The translations under genes were made by a program, and so were the position numbers. The notes under the pieces are model-generated. The model was not told where the DNA came from and did no database searches. It saw only the letters and a list, made by a program, of their open reading frames with translations. A stretch of 64,000 nt of DNA from Amphiura filiformis (taxonomy: Eukaryota; Echinodermata; Ophiuroidea; Amphilepidida; Amphiuridae): assembly GCF_039555335.1 (NCBI RefSeq), contig NC_092642.1:10798752-10862751 (forward strand), in the 5' to 3' direction. This document shows, one piece after another, positions 10,501-19,500 of this stretch (its first letter is position 1; every line of letters begins with the position of its first letter).

Positions 10501-13500
10501 AGGGCCTATTGATCGATTCTGATTTGTTCTGAAGGTCAAATTAGGTCAAAATTGGATGGGCATGAAACTTGATGGGTACAGTCAACATTTGGAGTCAAAG
10601 TTTTGGAAGGTCATTTCGGGTCACCAGGGGTCATCATATGAGGTCAAATTAGTAAAAACTGTTGAATGAGCATGAAATTTGGTGGGTATACAAATGTAGT
10701 CAACATTTAGAGCCCAGTTTTGGAGGGTCATTTCATGATCACCTGAGGTCATCCAGGGGTCATTTGAGGTAAAATTAGTAAAAACTCTTATATGGACATG
10801 AAACTTGGTAGGTACAGTCAACATTCAGAGTCAAATTTTTGGAAGGTCATTACTGGGTAACCTGAGGTCATCCAGGGGTCATATGAGGTCAAATTAGTAA
10901 AAACCGTTATATGGGCATGTCAACATTTTCCCTTGGGATAGGCCTACTTTTTAGTCCCAATTTGTAGTGACATCACTCTGTATGTTTAACATACCAAATT
11001 TTACAAATTACTCTTATCAAACAATGTATTCTTCATGCACATTAGTACCCCCCCCCCGCCATGTGGTCCCTCTCCCACATACCCGAAGGAGGAGGGGCAG
11101 TCAAAATTTGATGAATCATTGTTTTTATATTGCGCATTATATATATCAATTTCAGTCATGTAGGCCATGTTATTAGGCCAAAATAAAACTTTGAAGAATG
11201 TCTCTCGTGTACAAAAGTATACGAAACTGAACATTTAAAACCACTTGTTTAGGATGAAGGAAGCATTTTTTCAAAAAAAAAGTCTAAAACAGGTTTTTAT
11301 ATCAAAAATGGCCTCTTTTGGGGTGCTAAATCTGCTAAAATGTTTGCCGTCCTGAAATTTTAACCAAAAGCACACTGACCGTCAAGCCCCAGGATGGGGT
11401 GCCGGTTGGTGGGGGTGGGGTGGGTGAGGCAGTGGATGCCAAGCACAAAAAATGGTTAATTATTGCCTTATTGTTCTGCTTCACATATATCCACATCAGC
11501 CATATTGGTCATGTAATAAAGCCAAAAAAACATTTTTAAGAGTGTCTCTTGTGCATAAAAGTATAGGAAACTCGAAACTTTAAAGCTTGTTTTTGGAAGA
11601 AGGAAGCACTTTTTATTAAAAGTGTAGAGCAAGCCAGGAGCTTTAAAATGTTCTTTTTACCCTCTGAAATGGCCTTTCCCGTGGTGCTAAATGTGCAGAA
11701 GCCATCTGGACCCCACCGGGGACCCTTAAGAGGACCCCCCAGCTGTGCTGGGCAAGAGCTCCGCTCGCTATGCTTAGCAAGTTCAGGATTTTTTTGGGTC
11801 AGCTTGTGACATCTCCGACTGTTGTATAAGTCTGAAACTTGGTGGGTAGTCACCAATTAGAGCCAAAGCCTTATTCAGACTAACACTATTCTTGACATAG
11901 GCCTATTTTGATACATTTTGATTAGTTTTGACCCATTTGGACCCTTCTCCATCCAATTCCACCCGTTTCGATCCATGTGGCTAAATAGTAATTCCCAAGT
12001 ATCATTGTATGCTCTGCAAATGAGATCGCTACCAACCGACCAGATGTACCCATTGAATGTAATATGTCACATATACTCAAATGATTTCACCTGTTGCACA
12101 TTCGACTTTCACTGTCACTAAAAAGCACAGAGCCACAGCGCCATTGGTGCTCTTGTTTGGAGCTATGCATCTGATAGATGTATTACTTGATATGCAGATA
12201 ATTAAAAGAAAAAGAACTTTTTACTGATTTTCATTAGATTGGATTGTCATCCATAGGGACTTAAATAATGCAACAGATGCGTCTTGTTAAGCCTAACCCA
12301 ACCCATAAGTAAATATGTGATGTGATCAAACAAAATGAGTCTGATGTCGCTAAAAATTAAAATTCAGTTTTCAATTTCCTTACATGAGTCGTTATTCTAA
12401 GAGCTTTATTTTGCTGAAAAGCCCATCAAAATTAGAGTTACAGCTCCAGAGATATGGCCATTTTAGTATTGTTCAGAACAATAAAATACAAATGAAGTGG
12501 AATACTATTATTGGCTATATCTCCAAATCAATATTCCCGACATCCTACTCATTTTGCTTGATCACATCACATATTCTGTAAATGGCATTAATAACCACAG
12601 TGTGACTATTAAACCCTGTTTGAGAGAGCACAGATTGACCAAATGTTTCAAATGTTTTCTTCTTCTAGGAGACTTCTTCTAGTGATGAAGCACCAGCGCC
12701 TAAAAGTTCTCCCACCAAGCAGTCCAGCATCACCAGACACTTCCGCTCAAAAGCAAAAGATGCACGTCTGTCTAGAGCAAAAGATGCTCACCACTCCCAA
12801 ACTGCACAGTCATCAGATGATGATTTTGTGACAGTCACACCATCTCGTAACACTAGTGTACCGTCCACTCAGAGTTCTTTGAACCGATCAAATGAGGAGA
12901 ATATATCACCGGATGTTGCTGATGAGGATTGCATGATAGTGGATGATGGTGATGGTGATAAAGGAGCTGCATCAACAAGTTCTGACCATGCTAACTCACA
13001 GCCACAATTGTCATCTGCTACAAAGAAGGATAAAGGTATTAACATGTAATTTATATATTGAAGGATATATAATTTTTGTTAAAATTAAGCGATTAAGTGA
13101 GATCTGCATAACTCATGGTATGATAGTAGTTCTACTGTCCTTGGTCTATACTGTTCTCATCTCAAGTTGAGAGTTACATTCATTTTGAATTTTGCAGTGG
13201 CAGATTCGAATCAATGCATTTACATGCTTTCGGCACCAGTGTATGCACAAATCCCACTTCTACGCACGTTTATACGCCCTGCGGGATTATGTTAGCATGT
13301 CTGATTCAAATCTGCCACTGTGAAATCCAACATGACGTAAGTTACTCTCAACTTGAAAGGAGACAGAATATAATAGAGTTCAGAAAGAAACAGGTGTATT
13401 CATAAAACATGCATTTTAAACATCTTGTTATATTGTATTTTCACATTTGCAGCTTCCTGTCCTGTGTGTGGTGTGAGTGTTCAACCCAAGTATATCAATG

Positions 13501-16500
13501 CACACTTGGATTCATGTCTCCTCAAAGGTGACAAACGGGAGAGCAAACGAAGGTATGATCCTCACATGGGTAACTGTATGAGAATTTATTTATTTTTTGT
13601 AAATGTTTATATTTGTATTGAATGGAGGACCAGAGACCTATGTTGCAATCAGTACTGGTTGCAATAAGATAATGGTAAAACAGAAAAATACCAAAATTAC
13701 ATTTTTAGGGGGTGATACCCATGTTTATACCCTCGCTAAAGTTATTGTGCCCTGAGCCGGCGCTCCAATGGGATAGTAAGATTAACTGGCATTCAACATG
13801 GGCTAGCTGAAACCCTGATAACAAGTCAAAGAATGTTTTTGCTGAAAGCCATGTATTGTTAAGGTTTCTTTTTTGGATTTTATTAAAGTTAAGCGAAACA
13901 TACAATATATAGATTAAAAGTACTTGTGGAATTTTGACAAGTTTACCATAGCTCTTAGGTAGTTACAATAAGATGTCTCTTTGATAAACAAAGCTCATGT
14001 GACCATTGCAATATTTGTTGTACTTTTTTTCTATGTTTGTGGTGATCAGGGAAATAGCAGTATAATCTCGGGATTGACAGTGGGTAATAAGCCGAGGGGT
14101 AACCAAGTTTGGTTTGGATAGGGATGTGCCACTGAGAATTTGGACCCATCGCGATAGCAAAAGTCAAAATGTTTGGCCAAATTTAATGCAAATTTCCAAA
14201 AGTTTTTACCAATTCCCAAAATTGTTGACAAATTATGACAATTTTAGCTACAGTTAGACAAAATTAGGCTATTTTCGTGGGAAAATTAAAATTATGAAAT
14301 TTTGACAAAGTGACCCATCTATGTAGCAAAATTGGCCTAGAAAAGGTGGTCATTGATATATCAAATGGCCGAAAATGCTACCCATGTCTGCAGCACATCC
14401 CTGTATAGTCATTTGAACTGAGTACCCCCTGGGGAAAATGAAACAGGATGTAAACAAATTTTATATATATGTGATGCGATCAAGCAAAATCAGTCGGAAC
14501 TCGGAAATATTAAATTTTCAGTTTCTTATAGGATAGTAATAAGCATTTATAAAGCTGGATTTTGAAGAAAACCCCATTGAAAATGAACAATCAGTTCCAA
14601 AGATATGAGCAATTAAAGAGTTTCCAAAACAATAGGAAACAAAATGCAATATTTGCTTTGTTTGGCTATATCTCAAAATCAATATTTCCGAGTTCCGACT
14701 GATTTGCTTGATCGCATCATATATATATTTCTATTTCTCTTGTTCACTACCCCAGGACTCCGAAGCAGAAACCAAAACGGAAACCGTTACCCAAACTAGT
14801 TTACAATCTAATGTCTGATAAAGATATCAGGAAGAAATTGAAGGAATTCAACCTGCCTCATCAAGGAAATAAACAGGTAAAAATATCATAACTCAGAACC
14901 AGAAGTTTGTTGTCTTATGTTATGGAATAGAGTAAGACAGTAGATTCACCATTGTGTGTGTTTCATAAAAATTCTCAATTTCTTGACTTTGCTAATTGGG
15001 TATTTTCTCAACTCTGTGGGTTTCTTTTATCCTGCTAGCTAATAAAAATTAACAGACATGAGAATTTTCCATGTACATAACATATGTCCTGTAATTAGGT
15101 GAAATTTCATCAATTTGTAAGCCATGCATTGCAGCATGTTTTCAGCATTTTATATTTATCCATTCAATACATTGCAGGTCATGGTTAAGAGGCTACAGGA
15201 GTTTACATTACTATACAATGCTGAATGTGATTCGGACTCACCCAGACCTGGTAAGTAAGGAAGTACATTATGTGAAATTTGGAATTGAATCAAACTTTGG
15301 AATTGATTTACATATGGAATTTGCCAATTTGGAAATTGAATTACATGTGTAATATGCTGCAATAAATTTAGAGAGTAAACGATAAGCATTTTTGTTTTAC
15401 TATCCTCCACCATGATGACAGACAGGACCAGGGTTCACAGTTTTTCGCATTTTCGCGTCCAGGACGCTTTTTGTACTCACTGGACCCGGAAAAAGTAAGA
15501 TTACATAACCTGAATGGGTCCAGCAGGCTGTGCTTGGACCCGGAAAAAATCCCATCTGAGAAATTGTAAACATGGTAAATAGCATTGGCGACATTATTGT
15601 AACATAATATTTGAACGATCCAAAAAAAAGTCCACCTCTTCTGTAGTTCCCCTTGTATCACTAATCAAACATCTGTGCATGAAATAGCGATGGGTGAGCC
15701 CACACTGTGTATCATGTAGCAGTGATTTTAGTAATTGTATGTAATTTATGAATGAAAAGTTGTTTTAAATATGCTGTGAGCCGACTGAGCTGAGTAGGTG
15801 GTACATTTCCTGGTGAAAATTACGAAAACACGTTTTTGCGGTAGATGTATTTACAACTGAGCAAATATTATAGCAAAATAACAAATAATTTAGATGATTA
15901 AAGTAGTGCATATTATTTGGTAGTAATTGTAGTTTTTTTGAGAATAGTAGCCGATTACGGTAAGTCGTCTTTTATCCAATAATTTGGCTCGACTTGGATA
16001 GGTTTTGGGTGCCGAATTCGACATACTTCACGCGCCAGTTCTGAGTGAAGATGGCATTTCCGGATGCCTTCCGTACATCGGATGCATACAATCAGCTTGG
16101 GACCCGCAAATTTCAACTAAATGGGCTCTGAATGGGTCCAGCATAAAAAAGTGGACCCAGTTATTTGAGAGCAAACTGTGAACCCTGGGCAGGTCCAATA
16201 CTTTGAGTAGTGGATGGTGTTGCAGCCAGTATATTGGACCTGCCTGTCATCTGTCACACAGCAGAGAATAATAAAAACAAAAAAATTTCTATCATTCATT
16301 CTCATTCTTAGTCAGTTAAATATTATTTTAATAACTTCAATCAAAATGCAACGGGAAAAAGGAAGAATGGAATTGGTGGAAGTTTATATGATTCAGGGCA
16401 TTTCCTGATTATATGACTTTTTCTTTATTTTGTAGTGGAGGCACTTGTGAAAGAAGTTGAAAAAATGGAAAAGGTCAAAGTTCAGCCACCTTCTAAGAGA

Positions 16501-19500
16501 GAACAAAGGGTTACAGTAAGTATATGTCTAGTAATACATAGGAAATTGACAATGTAGACAATATAGGACTGCTCTAAAAAGCATCCCTATTTTTCCTAAA
16601 TGTTTGAACCCTTCCTATATTTTGCCATTACAAAATGTCCTATAATTTTTGCAAAATTTAGGAAAGTAACATGTTGTTTTTTCACTTGCACAAGTGAATT
16701 TTACTGGTCTCTGATACCCATGTATTTTACTCTGCTGTCCTATAATAATTTGTCCTATATTTTCATTCAAAGTGTTCCTCTATTCTATTTTCAAATTCAA
16801 ACAGCATGAGAAAAAGTGATGTACAGGTAAAAAATCACTAGCAAGTAGAGATATATTGTGTTTGATTTTTTTGGGGTGGGCAAGCTTCATGAAAACATGC
16901 TTCAAAAGTGTAGAAACTGTTTAGAATACTAGTAATATATAAATTTGATAAAAGTTACATATATTTCATTCTTTACACAGAGACTGAAAGTTGAAAAAGG
17001 CCAGTCTGAAGAAGAAATGGAAAAACATCAGAATGAATATTGTAAGTATTTATTGACAGAAAATTTGTTTTTGGTGTATTGTTGGTGCTGTTCAGCAAAG
17101 AAGAGTTTGTTTTGATCTGATCCAGAAAATGCATTTGAAGGCACGGTTGTGCATCGGTACAAGCTCCGCCTCGCAAGACCTCACAATCAGAGGATTGCGA
17201 GTTGGGAGTTTGAGCTCTGGCAGTACCATCATGTTGTGCACTTGGTAAGGTGCTTTACCTCACTTGCCTCTCTCTACCCAGGGGTGATATGGGGAGCTGT
17301 TATGAATATTGCCCATTGAGCACCACCCAAAGGTATGAGCATGCCTTGGGTATTGAATGGCAGCTGACATATTCTAACGAAAGCGGAATAAATGTAAAGT
17401 GCTTTGATTTACATTTCAGCAAACACTGTTGCCTTAGTAAACACTTGATGAGTGACTGCTACTGGCAAACTGCCAAGCGTTGCCAGTTGATTTTCATCTG
17501 GGGATTGTCTTGATCCCTGTTGAAGAAGAAACTCACATTTTTGATGAATAGGTCATCATCAAGTGTTAACAAAGGCAACAGTGTTTGCTGAAACATGCAC
17601 AAGTAACTGCATTGTCTGGATCAGATGCAACAAACCTTATTTACTGAGTTTAACCATGTTGATGTTGTTATTTTTGTTCTTCCTGGTTAAAGCCATATTA
17701 CATTTCTGTAAAAATAGATTAGTATTTATTTTCCATAAAATGTTAGCTTTTACTGTCAGATATGTCCCCTTTTAATTTTGAGCCGAACAAGTGAGGTAAA
17801 GCATAGAAAATTGGAATTTACTACTAGCGCCAATGCATGTTACTTCCACGGTTGTAATACAGTACGATCCTTGGGGTGTGTGTGTATGTGTATCCCGCAC
17901 GCCGTGTACGTACTGTGCATACGTGTTCGACTAATATTTCCATCGTAATAATAAAACGCCGGTTCCATCGTTTTATTCAAAATTCAGAGAAGTTGAGGTG
18001 TATTTTGTTATTTTAGATAATTGTGTGTGCAATTTTTAGTTTCATAAATGTTTGTGATTTTAATTGCAGTGAAAGCTCACAAGAACCAATTTGACAAGTT
18101 AATTCAAGAGGCCAAAGAACGAATGAAAAAGGCACATGTACGCATGCCAAAGAAGAAAGCTTCAAATCTTGAAAACGGTCCATCGACCTCCACTTCTTTA
18201 CAAATCAACAATGATGATGATGAAAATTCTAGGGACTCTGTAACTATAACTGAGATCAAACTTGGCACAGATGCCAAATTGACTGATACCAATGGTGCCG
18301 GTGACAAAATAGTAACAAGTGTGAATTCAGAGAATTTACCAACACCAGAAGGTGCAGGACAGGATAATAACCGGGCAACTAAAAAAATTAAGCAAACTGT
18401 AAAAGAAAATGCAACAGTAATAGAGGCTGAAAAAGACAATGCTCAGGATGATGATACAGGGAATGAAGATGATAACAGTAAGCACAATGCTCGTGTTTCA
18501 TTATCGTTTGCTGGGGAAGGGGGCATAAAAAAGACTGAAGTCAAGGAAATGAAAGAAGGCAGTACCAAGCCGTCATCAAGTAGTACGATATCAAGTCCTC
18601 CACCAGCTGGAGGGGATGAAGAACCTGAAAACATGGATCAGGGATCAAGCTCTACAGAGTCTATGGGTATGTATTGTGATGTAAGATGTTAATTGGGGAA
18701 GAGGAACAAAAATGCATTGCCAGTGTATTAAACAGAGACTTCTCTAGAGTTGAACATCAAAAGTTTATTTTAATCCTTATTTTTATGTGTGTAATAAAAT
18801 CAAAAGCCTTGTTTGTGCAAATATTTTTTTAAGATTGTGGTTCTTGCTTCCTGGCCTCCCCTTTGGCCAAGCCACTGATCCTTAAAATATATTAGTTCCA
18901 CGAACATCTCAATCATGACAAATAGTGTGCCCAGTGAGTATCTTTAATACAGATGAACAAAGTTTCATAATAGGGCAGTCTCATGCATGTAGCAGTAGCA
19001 AGGCAAACTTTCAGACCTTTTATTTATATAAATGTGACTTTCGGTTCCCGTCACTAAACTGTAAGTGATTCATCCTTTCCATTACTTAACTTTTGGTAAC
19101 AGAAAACAGAACAGATGAGAGTCTAGAGGAACCTGGTTCACCATCTTTGCTTAGTAGCCAGGCGGTTCTTGGTGATTCTACCAACTATAGTGTGTCTATA
19201 CACAATGAAAGTAACTCCAAATTAGGGCATTCAGGTAAGCAACATGTACTTTATATTTGATAAATTATGTAGTTTTTTATTTTATTACTTTTGGAAGGTT
19301 TCTATGTTTGGATTTTGATGCGATGTCATTGGGAGTGATTCTTGGATGAGGTTTCCTCAGATGTTTTCAGGACTCTGAGGTCAAAGGTCATCTGGGGTCA
19401 TGTGGTGTTTTTAACAATTATGGGCTCTTCACAAATATTCTTAATTCAACCCAAGAATAAGTATAACAGCAAAAATAGAAAAAGCAATAACAGGTGACTC

